Source: Thermoplasmata archaeon (lineage in GTDB: Archaea; Thermoplasmatota; Thermoplasmata; UBA10834). From it: a stretch of DNA of 13,554 nt. Positions 13,360 through 13,554 of the stretch are shown here, one piece after another. A program made the position numbers and the translations under genes. Below the pieces are notes generated by a model. It ran no database searches, had not been told where the DNA came from, and saw only the letters and a list, made by a program, of their open reading frames with translations. Position 1 is the stretch's first letter. Each line of letters begins with the position of its first letter. The stretch spans positions 1-13,554 of the forward strand of contig JALHSX010000162.1 in NCBI GenBank assembly GCA_022865445.1, given 5' to 3'.

Positions 13360-13554
13360 TAGAGACGCCACAACCCTTCAGCGAGGCTCTGATGGAACCG
13401 CTCAAATGAGAGACGAACTGGTTGAAGTCAGCATCCGGCCTGAGGTCGCTCCAACGCCTGTAGACAAGGAAGACAATCCCAGCGATGCACGCTGTCATGA
13501 ACACGATCTCGACAGGCGAGGAGTAGGCTAAGGTCGCGCTCTGTATGTAGTCGA
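13334..13554 (-). CDS. C-terminal part of an unrecognised membrane protein
   Basis: On the minus strand a frame is open from the right edge (first full codon at 13552-13550) for 72 codons to a TGA at 13336-13334. The predicted end contains one clear membrane segment, EIVFMTACIAGIVFLVY, followed by a basic stop-transfer RRW. After it comes a soluble tail of about 40 residues (DADFNQFVSHLSGSIRASL) ending RQFFGSI. The hydrophobic segment with positive flank and the tail-to-tail arrangement, like the other convergent pairs here, suggest a real gene whose start is outside the window. I recognise no family. The frame could still be open by chance, as 72 codons is not extreme at this GC content. Confidence 0.5.
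   Translation of the reverse strand, partial: DYIQSATLAYSSPVEIVFMTACIAGIVFLVYRRWSDLRPDADFNQFVSHLSGSIRASLKGCGVSIRQFFGSI

Noticed and set aside
12741..13409. Plus-strand open frame of 222 codons within the BASS-like gene
   Set aside because: It is a +1 shadow of a hydrophobic transporter; the product is a low-complexity, Arg/Asp/Ser-rich chain without a fold signature.
1..13554. CRISPR array, insertion sequence, integrase, toxin-antitoxin or defence island
   Set aside because: No regularly spaced repeats, transposase motifs, att-like duplications or defence-gene signatures are present; gene content and base composition look uniform along the window.

Overview
The window is archaeal chromosomal DNA. 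Markers that place it there are a full-length archaeosine synthase (ArcS), an archaeal Pelota, ABCE1, a Roadblock/LC7 protein and a MetRS with four CxxC zinc pairs. Promoters are of the archaeal BRE/TATA type. Internal operon genes carry GAGGTGA-type ribosome-binding sites, while several first genes start about 25-30 nt after a TATA box and so look leaderless. I infer a euryarchaeal lineage, most plausibly Thermoplasmatota-like; this rests on gene content and promoter style, not on a marker tree.

Layout. (1) 2-1198, plus strand: a tight four-gene sulfur-relay operon of the DsrE superfamily, namely a DsrE2-type gene cut by the left edge, TusB/DsrH, TusD/DsrE with its active-site Cys, and TusC/DsrF. 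(2) 1264-2982, plus: arcS, for archaeosine in tRNA. (3) 2983-3479: a 497-nt stretch with no large gene. It holds a T5 tract, an inverted repeat over a TATA-like element, a possible 32-aa ORF with a Shine-Dalgarno, a long bulged hairpin next to a second hairpin that competes for the same bases, a TATA-like box and a 12-bp palindrome. (4) 3480-3935, plus: an orphan response-regulator receiver. (5) 3941-4978, minus: pelA, convergent with it. (6) 5109-5468, plus: Roadblock/LC7. (7) 8331-5465, minus: metG with a PHP-domain phosphoesterase coupled to it by an ATGA overlap. (8) 8446-9942, plus: an M3-like zinc peptidase divergent from metG, followed by abce1 (9984-11750) with its own promoter. (9) 12376-11741, minus: a DedA-family membrane protein. 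(10) 12472-13359, plus: a BASS-like transporter. (11) The right edge cuts a minus-strand gene that encodes at least one membrane segment.

How they fit together: much of the window serves translation. It covers tRNA modification (ArcS, possibly the Tus-like thiol relay), tRNA charging (MetRS), rescue of stalled ribosomes (Pelota) and ribosome splitting and recycling (ABCE1, Pelota's known partner). The receiver, Roadblock, PHP, DedA and BASS proteins look like ordinary neighbours. There are no RNA genes, CRISPR arrays, insertion sequences, prophage genes or other signs of recent transfer. I do not see an obviously new multi-gene system. The least explained DNA is 2983-3479; the most unusual protein feature is a second, degenerate tRNA-binding-like repeat at the MetRS C-terminus.
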